The notes under the pieces are model-generated. The model saw only the letters and a program-made list of their open reading frames with translations, ran no database searches and was not told the origin of the DNA. Source: Burkholderiaceae bacterium DAT-1 (GTDB lineage: Bacteria; Pseudomonadota; Gammaproteobacteria; Burkholderiales; Chitinimonadaceae). From it: 64,000 bases of DNA. Shown in pieces: positions 22,819 to 34,000 of the stretch (position 1 is its first letter; the number at the start of each line of letters is the position of its first letter). The stretch is taken from the NCBI GenBank assembly GCA_019084025.1, contig JAHRBI010000005.1:62001-126000 (forward strand), read 5' to 3'. The position numbers were made by a program, and so were the translations under genes.

Positions 22819-22835
22819 GGCGACCGCAGGTCGCC
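22819..22835. repeat. Short palindrome between the orphan gene and ubiB
   Basis: GGCGACCGCAGGTCGCC has a perfect 7-bp stem around GCA, flanked by AGAA and CCTACAG. There is no U-tract on either side. It lies between two convergent genes and resembles dispersed REP-like palindromes; it may still help end transcription. Confidence 0.5.
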
Positions 22836-22852
22836 CCTACAGGTAAACACCT

Positions 22853-24535
22853 TCAATCCCGCCGCCCCGACCGCCAGATCGACACAATCAGCCACAGGCT
22901 ATTGAAAAACGCGATCAGGAAGCCGATCAGACCCAGCGCAGGCAAGCCCCACAGCTTCGGGCCTGCTGCTACCGTCATGACAATACTGGAGCCGATAATC
23001 AGACAGCCCGTGACAATGCCCAGCGTCAGGCGGTTGCTGCTTTCATTGATCTGATGGCCAAAATGATCGAGTCGTTTCAGGTCCAGATCAATTTTCAGTT
23101 TGCCGCGCCGGGCTGCTTTAATGAGGCGAGCCACATCGCGGGGTAATCCGCCAACTAGTGAAAATAATTCCACCATATTGCGCCGACCTTTACGCGCCAA
23201 TGCGCGCGGGTCGTAGCGGTGAATGAGTACTTTACGGACAAAGGGTTCCAGATGCGCCACCATCTGGAAATCCGGATCAAGCTGACGCCCCAGCCCTTCC
23301 AGTGTAATCAGCGCTTTAAATAGCAAGGTCAAATCGGGTGGCAGCGCAATCGAGTGCTCGCGCACAATGGCCACCACATCGCTCAATAACTGGCCAAAGC
23401 GTATATTTTTAAGCGGCAGACTTTCGTAATTAAAGATGAGTTCGGCAATATCTTCGGCCAGTTTTTCCTCATCGACGGTTTCGTCACCCGTCCAATCAAG
23501 TAGAACGGCCTGAATGCCCTGTTCATCGCGACTGGCCAGTGCGGCCAGTAAATCGACAATCTCATCACGCCGCTTACCCGGCAAGCGACCCACCATGCCA
23601 AAGTCGATAAAGGCGATGCGATTACCGCTCAGATAAAACACATTGCCCGGATGTGGATCGGCATGAAAATAGCCATCAATCAGGATCATTTTCAATACGG
23701 CATCAGCGCCGCGCTTGGCCAGCGCACGCCTGTCCAGTCCGGCATCTTCCAGGCTGGCGATCTTGCTACCGGGAATACCATTGATACGGGTTTGAACATT
23801 GACCTTTTCGCAGGTCCAGTCCCAGTAAACATCTGGAATGACAATGTCGGGATCTTCGGCAAAATTCTGCTGGAAGCGTTTGTGATTCTGCGCTTCTTGC
23901 GCCAAGTCCAGTTCGCGCCTGAGTGAACGCGTAAATTGCTCGACAATGCGCACAGGCTGGTAGCGGCGCACCTCGGAAAACTCAGATTCCATCAAACTGG
24001 CAAGATGATGCAGCACACGCAGATCGGCTTCGATACGCGGCACTATATGCGGACGACGTACCTTGATAATGACCTGCGTACCATCCATCAGCGTGGCGCC
24101 ATGCACCTGTGCGATTGACGCTGATCCAATGGGTTCCGGGTCAAGTGTGGCAAAAATCTCCGAAGGCGGCACACCCCACGCTTCGAGTAATTCTGCCTCG
24201 ATCTCGGCAAATGGCGTCTGCGGGACATGGCTTTGCAGCTTTTCCAGCTCCACAATCCATTCGGGCGGCAGCACATCCACGCGGGTGGCCAGAATCTGTC
24301 CCAGTTTGATGAAAGTCGGCCCAAGCTCTTCCAGCACTTTTCTGGCGCGAACGGCTGGCTCCATCGGGGTGCGGGCGCGCTCTTCCTGTAAATCGAGGGT
24401 TTCGCCCGCTCGTTCGAATGAACGATGAATACCGATTCTGCGAACTAAATCGCCAAATCCGTGTCTCGCCATTACGCCAATGATTTCACGGATGCGCGAC
24501 GCATCGCGCATTAGACTGAGAGTTTCTTTGAGCAT
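22853..24535 (-). CDS. ubiB: UbiB/ABC1 family protein for ubiquinone biosynthesis
   Basis: Atypical protein kinase-like ATPase needed for ubiquinone synthesis, membrane-bound. 560 residues. Signatures: FIKLGQILATR (the KxGQ motif), the Ala-rich loop PIGSASIAQVHGA in place of the usual kinase Gly loop, VIIKVRRP with the ATP-site Lys, and the catalytic-type FHADPHPGNVFY and FIDFGMVG. Two hydrophobic segments at the C-terminus anchor it. It is not next to other ubi genes here. Confidence 0.95.
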   Translation of the reverse strand: MLKETLSLMRDASRIREIIGVMARHGFGDLVRRIGIHRSFERAGETLDLQEERARTPMEPAVRARKVLEELGPTFIKLGQILATRVDVLPPEWIVELEKLQSHVPQTPFAEIEAELLEAWGVPPSEIFATLDPEPIGSASIAQVHGATLMDGTQVIIKVRRPHIVPRIEADLRVLHHLASLMESEFSEVRRYQPVRIVEQFTRSLRRELDLAQEAQNHKRFQQNFAEDPDIVIPDVYWDWTCEKVNVQTRINGIPGSKIASLEDAGLDRRALAKRGADAVLKMILIDGYFHADPHPGNVFYLSGNRIAFIDFGMVGRLPGKRRDEIVDLLAALASRDEQGIQAVLLDWTGDETVDEEKLAEDIAELIFNYESLPLKNIRFGQLLSDVVAIVREHSIALPPDLTLLFKALITLEGLGRQLDPDFQMVAHLEPFVRKVLIHRYDPRALARKGRRNMVELFSLVGGLPRDVARLIKAARRGKLKIDLDLKRLDHFGHQINESSNRLTLGIVTGCLIIGSSIVMTVAAGPKLWGLPALGLIGFLIAFFNSLWLIVSIWRSGRRD

Positions 24536-24713
24536 GGTCCGATTGTAGCGTGCCGCTGATCAGCAGGTTTGAGATTGCACAGTTTTTTCTCTACTCGCAA
24601 CGGCTACACGGATGGCTCTGTACCTGATTCTCTCGCGCAGACGGGAAATGTAAGGCATGATGCGCGGAAATTTCGAATTTCAGCATGTTCAAACCTATTC
24701 CTAGTGCCGACAC

Positions 24714-25472
24714 ATGATCGTACCGACACGCAAGATTCTTGCGTCCCTGCTGGCCTTAGCCATGCTGGGCGCCCCGGCTGACGAGCCAACCGCTACGCCA
24801 GCCAAAGACACAGCCAGCGCGCCTGCTGCCATTCCATCCAAGTCCGCGGACACCCCGGTGCCCTCGCGAAAAGCGAGCAGTCCGCGTGCCAAGGCAATTG
24901 CAGACAATGAAGCAAAAACCGATGATCTCGCCGCCCGATTTAGTCAGGATGTCATCCTGCAGGCCTTGAGTTTCATCGGTGTGAACTACAAGTGGGGGGG
25001 CGCAAGCGCCGAAAAAGGACTGGATTGCAGCGGCTTCATCATGCGCGTTTTCCAGCAAACCATGAGCATTTCCCTGCCGCACAACGCCTTTGCGATTAGT
25101 CTCCTGGGGGATCAGGTAGATAGAAACGAATTGGCGCCAGGTGATTTGGTGTTTTTTAATACACTGGGTCGTAAATTCTCCCATGTGGGTATTTATATGG
25201 GGGACGACCGCTTTATTCATGCGCCGCGCACAGGCGCATCGGTACAAGTGGTGAAGTTCAGTGATGAGTACTGGACTAAGCGATTTAATGGTGCGCGCCG
25301 TCTGACGAAAGAATCATACGACGCACGATCTCCGATGCTGCAAATGCTCATGCGCGAAGGAGAAAAAGAACAAAATGAGGGTAAAAAAGGCAAATCTGCC
25401 AAAAATGGTAAATCTGCAGGCAAGGGTGGCAAAAGCACTGCACCCGCAAAGAAACCAAAAAAGAAGCATTGA
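24714..25472 (+). CDS. NlpC/P60 peptidoglycan hydrolase with basic tail
   Basis: 252 residues. A hydrophobic N-terminus (ILASLLALAMLGAPA) suggests export. A Pro/Ala/Ser-rich linker runs to about residue 75. The NlpC/P60 domain has the catalytic Cys in LDCSGFIMRV and the His in FSHVGIYMGDD, with a further His in FIHAP. These enzymes cut D-Glu-mDAP bonds in stem peptides. The last ~40 residues are almost all Lys, Gly, Ser and Ala in repeats of KGKSAKNGKSAGKGGK type, an unusual strongly positive tail. It is a single gene ended by a terminator at 25511. Confidence 0.88.
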   Translation: MIVPTRKILASLLALAMLGAPADEPTATPAKDTASAPAAIPSKSADTPVPSRKASSPRAKAIADNEAKTDDLAARFSQDVILQALSFIGVNYKWGGASAEKGLDCSGFIMRVFQQTMSISLPHNAFAISLLGDQVDRNELAPGDLVFFNTLGRKFSHVGIYMGDDRFIHAPRTGASVQVVKFSDEYWTKRFNGARRLTKESYDARSPMLQMLMREGEKEQNEGKKGKSAKNGKSAGKGGKSTAPAKKPKKKH

Positions 25473-25510
25473 TTGCCCGGCTAGCTTGCGTATAGTATCA
25501 GCCAAAGAAA

Positions 25511-25538
25511 AAGACCGGATTAAATCCGGTCTTTTCTT
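25511..25538 (+). terminator. Bidirectional terminator after the NlpC/P60 gene
   Basis: A perfect 10-bp stem (AAGACCGGAT / ATCCGGTCTT) with a TAA loop is followed by TTCTT and preceded by AAAGAAA. It can stop the plus-strand NlpC gene and the minus-strand gene at 25562-25993. Confidence 0.88.
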
Positions 25539-25561
25539 ACATCAATGAGTCAAAGAGACAG

Positions 25562-25993
25562 TCAGCCACGTGTATAAAACGCAATGGCCCCACAGCTTGT
25601 CAGGCCTACGTTAAACACACGTCCATCTAGTGGTTCACCTTCGCTGTTTTCGATATTGTGCACAATTTCGTGCAGCAACTCGATTTCCTTGAACTCCTCC
25701 ACAAGTTCACCTTCAGCATTCAGGATCGCCTCGATTTTTTCCTTGGCTGGATGCGCACCCACGACTGCAATCCGACCACCATCCGTCCACCAGCGCAATT
25801 GCACCGGCGGGGGAACGGCAATGGCCTGCTTGCCAAAAACGGCCTGCAGTTTCTTGCCATAGGCGGCCAGGTTGCGCGCAGCGCGCAATCGAACTGCATC
25901 TAGATGCACGTGCGTTTCATCTGGCTTAATGCCAAAGATACGAGCTACGCCAGCATCCAGAACACTTCTCTCCTGCTCCAGTTGTACTTCCAC
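25562..25993 (-). CDS. Hypothetical protein
   Basis: 143 residues; family not recognised. The start is a GTG at 25993 with a GGAG ribosome site seven bases away. No signal peptide or membrane helix is seen, so it is probably cytoplasmic. It is mixed alpha/beta, with an acidic stretch (GELVEEFKEIELLHEIVHN) and a C-terminal FNVGLTSCGAIAFYTRG. It follows mutS on the same strand, but 227 bp lie between them, so it need not be co-transcribed. Confidence 0.6.
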   Translation of the reverse strand: MEVQLEQERSVLDAGVARIFGIKPDETHVHLDAVRLRAARNLAAYGKKLQAVFGKQAIAVPPPVQLRWWTDGGRIAVVGAHPAKEKIEAILNAEGELVEEFKEIELLHEIVHNIENSEGEPLDGRVFNVGLTSCGAIAFYTRG

Positions 25994-26220
25994 GGCAACT
26001 CTCCACTGAGTGGCCGGATGTTCATCCGGCTCTGTTGTAAGACGAGAAGATTGAACACACCAGTCGGATCATTCGGTTCACTGAAACAATCACGACCATA
26101 TTAGAATTCAATGTTATTCAAAATACCGAATACCATTAAACCCTCAAATGCTGTACTACACCTATCTTAATCCCATACCTCAAATCAGGTATAGCCCAGC
26201 ATCTCAAAGTTTATAGGTCG

Positions 26221-28803
26221 TCAAAGTTGCGCCTTCAAGGAATAAATCAGCTCAAGTGCTGCACGTGGTGTCAAATTGTCTACATCCACGCTGGAAAGGG
26301 CGTCCCGCAATGGATCAGTGTTGTTTTCAGGTTCGACAGACGGCGTTGCAAACAAATCACCTTGTAGATTTTGTGCAACCTCGTTGTTTTCCAACGACAC
26401 CAGATAGCGTTTTGCTTGACGAATCGTCTCTTTAGGCACACCTGCCAATTGCGCAACCTGCAAACCATAACTCTGGCTCGCCGGTCCGTCAGAAACATTG
26501 TGTAAAAAGACGATGCGATCACGATGCTCCACCGCATTCAAATGCACATTGGCAACCTGCCGGTAATCCATTGCCAGACGCGTCAACTCGAAATAGTGCG
26601 TTGCAAATAGGGTATATGCGCGATTCTTTTCAATCAGCGCCCGCGCAATCGCCCATGCCAGCGCCAGTCCGTCAAAGGTCGAGGTACCTCGCCCGACTTC
26701 GTCCATTAATACCAGCGCATGCTCACCCGCGTTGTTGAGAATATTCGCAGTTTCCGTCATTTCGACCATAAAGGTAGAACGACCACCTGCCAGATCATCG
26801 CTTGCGCCGATTCGCGTAAAGATGCGATCGACCTTGCCGATGACACAGCGCGTAGCGGGCACATAGCTGCCGCACTGCGCCAGCAGCACAATCAGGGCTG
26901 TCTGACGCATATAGGTCGATTTACCGCCCATATTGGGGCCAGTAATCAGCAATAGCTTGCGATCCACGCCCAGACGCAGGTCATTTGCGATGAAACCATC
27001 TCCGCCCGCGTCGCGCAATTGCTGTTCGACAACCGGGTGGCGACCAGCCTCAATCTGGATAACTTCTCCCTCTGCAAACGCAGGTGCGCACCAGTCCAGT
27101 GTACGCGCGCGCTCGGCCAGGTTACTGAGCACATCCATTGCTGCAACTGCGTGGGCGCAGCGCTGCAAAACGGGCACATGAGTTGCCAGCGACTCCAGCA
27201 CCTGCTCGTACAAAGCCTTTTCCAGCGCAAGCGCCCGATCCTGCGCAGACAGTGCCTTGTCCTCGAAGGTCTTGAGTTCCGGTGTGATATAGCGTTCGGC
27301 GTTTTTTAGCGTCTGCCGGCGTCGGTAGTCTTCGGGAATCTTGTCGACATTGGCATGGGTGACTTCGATGTAGAAACCGTGTACCCGGTTGTATTCGACT
27401 TTTAGATTGCTGATGCCCGTTCTCTCGCGCTCACGCACCTCCAGCGCCAGCAAGAACTCGCCACAATTGCTTTGGATGTCGCGTAATTCATCTAACTCGG
27501 CATGAAAGCCCGTTTTAATGACTCCGCCATCGCGTACCAGTACCGCCGGTTCATCGGCGATAGACTGCTCCAGGAGCGCCAGAATCGTGGCATCAGGCTG
27601 GATATCCTGAGCCAATTGCCCCATAAGCGCATTGTCAGGCAGGGCGCTGAGGCAGTCAGGCAAGACGCGTAAACTTTCGCGTAACGCCGCGAGATCGCGT
27701 GGGCGTGCAGAACGCAATGCGATCCGCGCACTGATCCGCTCGATATCATGCACATTTCGCAACATGCCGTGCAAACGATCATCTGCGCCAGTCTCAATCA
27801 GATCACGGATGGCATCACGCCGCTCGATGATCTGTCGCTGATCGCGCAAGGGATGGTGCAACCAGTGCTGTAGGGCTCGACTGCCCATGCTGGTCGCACA
27901 GTTATCCAGCACCGAGAACAAGGTGGGCGATGCCTCGCCACGAATGGTTTCAGTCAGCTCCAAGTTGCGGCGCGTGGCCGCATCCAGCGACAGATATTGA
28001 CCTGCATGCTCGGAGATCAACCCGGTCAGATGCGGCAGGGCTGCGCACTGAGTCTGGCGCGCATATTCTAGTAACGCACCAGCACAGCCAACTGCCACAC
28101 CCGCGCCATTCAAACCAAAACCAGCGAGATCCTGTGTCTGGAATTGCTTGCTCAGATTGCGCAAGCCCGACTCCTGATCAAACTGCCAGGCGGCCACCTT
28201 GCGGATCATATAGCCCGATCCAATCGCCAGTTCGCTGGTCAGATCATCCGGCATCAGTACTTCAGCTGGGCGCAATCGTTCCAGCTCGCTCGCCAGCGTT
28301 TCGGGCTGGGTTTCCATCACCCGGAAGTCACCCGATGACAGCGACAGCCAGGCCAGCCCCAGTTTACCGCGCACAACATTGACCGCCAGGATGCGATTTT
28401 CGCGTTTATCATCGAGAAATGCCGCATCGGTCAGCGTACCGGGTGTGACAACCCGTACAACCTTGCGCTCAACCGGACCTTTGCTGGTGGCTACATCCCC
28501 CACCTGCTCACAAATGGCCACCGCTTCGCCCAGTTTCACCAGTTTGGAGAGGTAGCCCTCGGCCGCATGAAATGGAATGCCGGCCATTTTGATCGGGATG
28601 CCCGCCGTTTGCCCGCGCGAAGTCAGCGTGATATCGAGCAAGCGCGCAGCACGCACGGCATCCTCGAAAAACAGCTCGTAGAAATCACCCATCCGGTAAA
28701 ACACCAGCTTGTCGAGGTGGTCCTGTTTGAGCCGGATGTATTGCTGCATCATGGGGGTATGCGCGCTCATGGGCGCGGTGAACGGGTCGTGTATAACGTC
28801 CAT
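26221..28803 (-). CDS. mutS: DNA mismatch repair protein MutS
   Basis: Mismatch-recognition ATPase. 860 residues, normal length. The N-terminal mismatch-binding motif is [15 protein letters not shown] (with the Phe-x-Glu that contacts the mismatch). The Walker A is [17 protein letters not shown] near residue 620, and the Walker B region is [16 protein letters not shown]. The start may be the ATG at 28803 or the ATG 33 bp downstream ([10 protein letters not shown]), which lines up better with E. coli; neither has a strong ribosome site. Confidence 0.96.
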   Translation of the reverse strand: MDVIHDPFTAPMSAHTPMMQQYIRLKQDHLDKLVFYRMGDFYELFFEDAVRAARLLDITLTSRGQTAGIPIKMAGIPFHAAEGYLSKLVKLGEAVAICEQVGDVATSKGPVERKVVRVVTPGTLTDAAFLDDKRENRILAVNVVRGKLGLAWLSLSSGDFRVMETQPETLASELERLRPAEVLMPDDLTSELAIGSGYMIRKVAAWQFDQESGLRNLSKQFQTQDLAGFGLNGAGVAVGCAGALLEYARQTQCAALPHLTGLISEHAGQYLSLDAATRRNLELTETIRGEASPTLFSVLDNCATSMGSRALQHWLHHPLRDQRQIIERRDAIRDLIETGADDRLHGMLRNVHDIERISARIALRSARPRDLAALRESLRVLPDCLSALPDNALMGQLAQDIQPDATILALLEQSIADEPAVLVRDGGVIKTGFHAELDELRDIQSNCGEFLLALEVRERERTGISNLKVEYNRVHGFYIEVTHANVDKIPEDYRRRQTLKNAERYITPELKTFEDKALSAQDRALALEKALYEQVLESLATHVPVLQRCAHAVAAMDVLSNLAERARTLDWCAPAFAEGEVIQIEAGRHPVVEQQLRDAGGDGFIANDLRLGVDRKLLLITGPNMGGKSTYMRQTALIVLLAQCGSYVPATRCVIGKVDRIFTRIGASDDLAGGRSTFMVEMTETANILNNAGEHALVLMDEVGRGTSTFDGLALAWAIARALIEKNRAYTLFATHYFELTRLAMDYRQVANVHLNAVEHRDRIVFLHNVSDGPASQSYGLQVAQLAGVPKETIRQAKRYLVSLENNEVAQNLQGDLFATPSVEPENNTDPLRDALSSVDVDNLTPRAALELIYSLKAQL

Positions 28804-28915
28804 CTGGCGGGTCTATTCAGGCAAAGGGGCAAACACATTCAATCACGACGTGATATGGATCTGTATGCGGAATGAGGAAAAACGGGAGCATGCATGGATT
28901 TGCATGTCGAAACAA

Positions 28916-28947
28916 GGGCTGCCCTCACACTTGACCGGCAGCCCTTT
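28916..28947 (-). terminator. Hairpin downstream of the FAD protein gene
   Basis: GGGCTGCC (28916-28923) pairs with GGCAGCCC (28937-28944). On the minus strand it is followed by TTGTTTCG. It lies about 70 bp after the stop of the gene at 29016-30623 and upstream of mutS. Confidence 0.65.
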
Positions 28948-29015
28948 GGGGTGTGTATATTTTAGCTCATGCGGCAAGGGTAAGAGCGCTCCGCTGTAGC
29001 GAGCCATACCCGGAA

Positions 29016-30623
29016 TTATTGAATTCCCAGCATCGACTTCGCCACCGCCTCGGCTACCTTGATACCGTCCACCCCTGCAGACAGGATTCCGCCGGCATAG
29101 CCAGCACCCTCTCCAGCCGGGAACAATCCCTTGGTATTGAGGCTCTGGAAGTCGTCGCCACGTGTGATCCGTACAGGCGAGGATGTGCGTGTTTCTACGC
29201 CAGTCAAAATCGCATCGTTCATATCATAGCCGTGAATCTGCTTGCCAAAGGCAGGTAAGGCTTCACGCATGGCCTCGATAGCGAAAGCTGGCAGCGCTGT
29301 GCTCAGATCACCGAGCTTGATACCGGGCTTGTACGATGGTTCGACACTCCCCAGTTTGGTAGAAGGACGACCAGCCAGGAAATCACCTACCAGCTGCCCC
29401 GGTGCTTCATAGGTGCCACCGCCTAGCTCAAAGGCATGTTCTTCCAGCCTGCGCTGGAATTCGACGCCAGCCAACACGCCTTCGTAGCCAAAGTCTTCTG
29501 GTGTGACATTCACCACCAGACCGGAATTGGCGTTGCGCTCGTTTCGCGAATACTGACTCATCCCATTGGTCACGACACGCCCTGGCTCGGATGCAGCTGC
29601 CACCACAGTGCCGCCCGGACACATGCAGAAGCTATACACAGCGCGGCCGTTGGCAGCGTGATGCACCAGCTTGTAATCTGCAGCGCCCAGCAGCTCATTG
29701 CCTGCATGCTTACCGAAGCGTGCTCGGTCGATCATGGATTGCGGATGCTCAATGCGGAAACCAACAGCAAATGGTTTGGCTTCCATATAGACGCCGCGCT
29801 CATGCAGAGTGGCAAAGGTATCGCGCGCGCTATGACCCAGCGCCAGCACGACGTGGTCACTATACAAAGTCTCGCCATTTTCCAGCACGACACCCTTGAT
29901 CGCATCGCCTTCGCGGAGAAAGTCGGTCACTTTGCACTGAAACCGGATCTCGCCGCCCAGCGACTGGATCTCTTCACGCATGCGCTCGACCATCCCCACC
30001 AGACGGAAAGTGCCGATATGCGGCTTGCTGATGTATTGAATCTCTTCCGGAGCGCCAGCCTTGATGAACTCTGCGATCACCTTGCGGCCGAGATAGCGCG
30101 GATCCTTGATCTGGCTATATAGTTTGCCATCCGAGAACGTGCCCGCACCACCTTCGCCAAACTGCACATTGGATTCGGGATTCAGGGTCTTTTTACGCCA
30201 TAGTCCCCAGGTATCCTGTGTCCGCTCGCGTACAGCCTTGCCGCGCTCCAGCACAATGGGCTTGAAGCCCATCTGAGCCAGCAACAAGGCTGCAAAAATG
30301 CCGCACGGGCCAAAACCAATCACGATCGGGCGGGTCGTCAGGTTGGCGGGCGCCTGCCCGACAAAGTGATAACTCATATCTGGCGTCGGGACGATCTTGC
30401 TGTCACTCGCCACGCGCTTTTTGAAGGCGGCCTCATTGCGCACTTCAAAATCAATCGAATAGATCAGCATCAATGGCTTGCCTCGGCGAGCATCATGACT
30501 GCGCTTGAATACCGTGAAGGAAAGCAGATCTTCTGGCTTGATCTTCAAGCGTTCGACAATGGCGCGCGGCAGATCTTCCGGCGGGTGTTCCAATGGCAAG
30601 GCAAGTTCGTTCAGACGCAGCAT
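29016..30623 (-). CDS. NAD(P)/FAD-dependent dehydrogenase-like protein (COG2509 type)
   Basis: 535 residues. The dinucleotide-binding motif is VIGFGPCGIFAALLLAQMG near residue 95, followed by VLERGKAVRERT. Family hallmarks are NVQFGEGGAGTFSDGKL and, late in the protein, GEGAGYAGGILSAGVDGIK. The first ~80 residues form a small extra domain (LNELALPLEHPPEDL, RLKIKPEDLLSF) typical of this group. The physiological substrate is not known. I took the ATG at 30623 (upstream GGGAAACA); the frame stays open to 30692. Confidence 0.85.
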   Translation of the reverse strand: MLRLNELALPLEHPPEDLPRAIVERLKIKPEDLLSFTVFKRSHDARRGKPLMLIYSIDFEVRNEAAFKKRVASDSKIVPTPDMSYHFVGQAPANLTTRPIVIGFGPCGIFAALLLAQMGFKPIVLERGKAVRERTQDTWGLWRKKTLNPESNVQFGEGGAGTFSDGKLYSQIKDPRYLGRKVIAEFIKAGAPEEIQYISKPHIGTFRLVGMVERMREEIQSLGGEIRFQCKVTDFLREGDAIKGVVLENGETLYSDHVVLALGHSARDTFATLHERGVYMEAKPFAVGFRIEHPQSMIDRARFGKHAGNELLGAADYKLVHHAANGRAVYSFCMCPGGTVVAAASEPGRVVTNGMSQYSRNERNANSGLVVNVTPEDFGYEGVLAGVEFQRRLEEHAFELGGGTYEAPGQLVGDFLAGRPSTKLGSVEPSYKPGIKLGDLSTALPAFAIEAMREALPAFGKQIHGYDMNDAILTGVETRTSSPVRITRGDDFQSLNTKGLFPAGEGAGYAGGILSAGVDGIKVAEAVAKSMLGIQ

Positions 30624-30683
30624 GATTGTTTCCCGAGATGTTCGCGGTAACCCTGTATTGTAAGAAACAACAGGTGAAGGGAC

Positions 30684-30722
30684 AAAAAACAAAAAACCGC
30701 GATGGTTGGAACCGTCGCGGTT
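30684..30722 (-). terminator. Terminator of tRNA-Leu
   Basis: On the minus strand AACCGCGA...TCGCGGTT (8-bp stem with an extended inner stem) is followed by TTTTGTTTTTTG. It lies 51 bp after the 3' end of the tRNA gene and is a convincing intrinsic terminator. Confidence 0.85.
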
Positions 30723-30772
30723 ATTTGCAGCCCACTGTATTGTGTGTCAGTGTCTGACACTGGGCTTGTATC

Positions 30773-30857
30773 TGGTGCCCGGGGTCGGAATCGAACCGAC
30801 ACTCCTTGCGGAACCGGATTTTGAGTCCGGCGCGTCTACCAATTTCACCACCCGGGC
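30773..30857 (-). tRNA. tRNA-Leu (anticodon CAA)
   Basis: An 85-nt tRNA read on the minus strand from 30857. The acceptor arms are GCCCGGG and CCCGGGC; the anticodon stem CCGGA/TCCGG encloses the loop CTCAAAA, giving anticodon CAA, which reads UUG. A long variable arm and the T loop (GGTTCGATTCC) fit leucine tRNA. The CCA end is encoded (TGG at 30773-30775). Confidence 0.96.
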
Positions 30858-31041
30858 GGGAGGAAGCGCATTATGTCCAGAAAAAAGGCGTGTTGCAAGC
30901 GTTTGTGAAGATTTTTTTCAGAAGAAAAGGGCGCGCCAATTATCGACCCGTCTTCCCTTTTTCATATAACGCTGACATTCTCCTGCTAAAACAAAAGCAT
31001 CCCGTTCGATCCGGGCACTCTATCGACCACACAGGTGATTC

Positions 31042-34000
31042 GTGCAGCTGCAGGCAATACGCTCTACGTCCCATCGATTTCAATTTTTGCCGCTACTGCT
31101 GCCGGTAGTGGTCTTGCTATTTGCGCTTCTGGCTGTTTCGTTCACGATGCGTGAGCTCAAGCAGCGTCACCACGACAATCTCAAGCAGCACTTTGAAACG
31201 GATACAAAACGTATTTCCGGAAAACTTGCGTGGCGCATGGTGAGCTATACACAGATTTTGCGGAGTGCTGCGGGCTTGATGGCTGCTTCTGATCAGGTGC
31301 ACCGGGGTGACTGGCGTCAGTACTACCAGCAGTTGCAGCTTGAATCGGTCTATCCCGGCATTCAGGGGCTTGGCTACGCGGCAATCATTCCTAAGGATCG
31401 CATTCAAGAAGTTGAAGCACGAGCCCATCAGGAAGGCCTGCCTGATTTCAGGGTGCGTCCGGATACGCCCAGGCAAATCTACACCTCGATCATCTATCTT
31501 GAACCGCTGGATGCGCGCAATCTCAGGGCTGTCGGGTTCGATATGTATTCGGAACCTGTCCGTCACGCCGCCATGCAGCGCGCCGCAAGTACTGGACAGA
31601 TTGCAATCAGTGGCAAAGTCAAATTAGTTCAAGAAACAGACAAAAATATTCAGGCAGGGGTACTCGCGTATGTACCCGTCTATCGGCATGGTGCCATTCT
31701 CTCCGATGCACCGCGAAGGGAGGCGGCATTGCTTGGCTGGGTGTACAGCCCGTATCGCATGAACGATCTGATCGACAATATCCTCAGGGAGGATTTGCAG
31801 GACATCCGGCTACGGATTTATGACGAAGGCACGATCGGCGCAGACACGCTGCTCTTCGATAGCCTGCGCAACGTAAATGAACCAGAGATCAAACCTGACT
31901 TCATTAAACACATCCAGCTCGATATTGGCGGGCGTCGCTGGACACTGCTCTACACTGCCCTGCCCTCATTTGCTGCCACCTCACGCTTCGAACCGCCCTG
32001 GGTTGAAACCGGCGTCATGGGTCTGATCTGCCTGATGCTGTTCGTCATCACGTGGTTGCTAGTCAATACGCGTCAGCGTGCTGAGAAAATCGTACAGGAA
32101 CGAAGTGAGGCACTGGACATTGAAACGCGCAAAAACCAGCTCTTCATGCGCAGCGCAACCGATGGCATACATATCATCAACAAGCACGGCGTCATACTGG
32201 AATGCAGCGATTCCTTCTGCGCCATGCTGGGCTATAGCCAGACGGGCATGCGTGAGTTAAATGTGCGCGACTGGGATGTCATGTTTCCCGAGCATGAAAT
32301 TGAGGGGGCAATCAAAGCGCTGCTCGACTCCGGCGCGGTTACCACCTTTGAAACGCGGCATCGGCGCAAAGACGGCTCGATTATGGATGTGGAGATCAAG
32401 AGCCACCCCTTCGAGCTGGATGGCGAACGTGTTCTGTTTAATTCCGCCCGTAATATTACCGAGCGCAAGCAGGCAGAAGCACAGCTACTGACCAGTGAAG
32501 CGCGTTTCCGTGACTTTTCTACCGCTTCGTCGGACTGGTTCTGGGAGCTGGATAGTCAATTGCGATTCAGCTATTTCTCGGACAATGCAGAAACCAGTCT
32601 GGGTCTCATGCCGGGGCAGCTCATCGGGCAGTTTCACGAGGCGCTAGTCGGGCCGGCTATTGCAGCCCATGCCGAGCATTGGGAGCAGCACCGGGAAGAC
32701 TTGCAACAGCACCGGCCATTCCGGCATTTTGAATATCAGATCATGATAGAAGAGCGGCCGCGCTGGTTTAGTGTCAGTGGCGTACCACGCTTCGATGATC
32801 AGGGAATGTTTCTGGGATATCGCGGCACTGCTACCGATATTACCGAGCGCAAGGAAACCGAATTCCGCTTGCAGGAAGCCATGCAGGCAGCTCAGGCTGC
32901 AACTGTTGCCAAGAGCCGTTTTCTGGCCACCATGAGCCACGAAATCCGTACCCCCATGAATGGCGTGCTCGGCATGGCGCAATTGTTGATGCATTCAGAT
33001 ATCTCCCCGGAAGACCGCGCGTTATACGCAGAAACCATTGTTCATTCCGGGCAGGCACTGATGTCACTGCTGAACGACATTCTTGATTTGTCCAAGGTCG
33101 AATCCGGCAAGCTGGAGCTGGAACTGATCCCATTTGACCCCGCCCAAATACTAGAGGAAACACACACCTTGTTCCGTGACAGCGCTCGTCAAAAGGGGCT
33201 GGCATTGAATAGCGACAAACGTACACACAACCTGCTCTACATGGGCGATCCCATGCGGATCAGGCAGATGCTCACCAATCTAGTGGGGAATGCCATCAAG
33301 TTTACGGCCTCAGGCGAGGTACACATCGGTTTCAGCGAACAGCTGCTTGATGCTTCGCATGCCGTCCTGACGTTTTCGGTGAAAGATTCGGGCATCGGCA
33401 TCAGTCAGGATCGCCTAGCGCAACTCTTCCAGCCATTTACCCAAGCAGATAACTCCACAACACGCCGTTTTGGTGGCACTGGTCTGGGGCTATCCATTGT
33501 CAAGCACTTGGCCGCCCTCATGGGGGGTGAGGTTGGCGTGGAGAGCACAGCCGGCGAAGGCTCGCAATTCTGGTTCAAGCTGCCTGTTCTACTCGCAGCC
33601 GATCAGTCCGCCGTTGTTCATGGCGGTGAAGCCAGCTTGAATGACCCTGCACAGCACCTGATCCCGCGCTTAAAGGGGCATGTGCTCGTCACCGACGATA
33701 ACTCGATCAACCGGACAGTCATTGGCAGCATGCTGGTACGTCTAGGGTTGACCGTGAGTCAGGCAGTCGACGGGCAGGACTGCATCGATAAGCTCAATCA
33801 GGGGCGCCAGCCTGATCTGATTTTGATGGATGTTCAAATGCCTGTACTGGATGGGTACAGTGCAACGGAACGCATTCGCGCACGGGAAGCTAGCGCACAT
33901 CTGACGCCTATCCCCATTATCGCACTTACCGCCGACGCCTATGCAGATGATCGGCAACACTGCATGGATGTGGGAATGGATGATTTCCTCCCCAAACCGA

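Noticed and set aside
25375-25470. Possible tandem DNA repeat at the end of the NlpC/P60 gene
   Set aside because: The repetition is of Lys/Gly/Ser codons within the protein tail and is not a regular DNA repeat unit.
26175-26192. Small inverted repeat ATACCT/AGGTAT after mutS as a terminator
   Set aside because: Only 6 bp of weak stem and no U-tract on the minus strand; not reliable.
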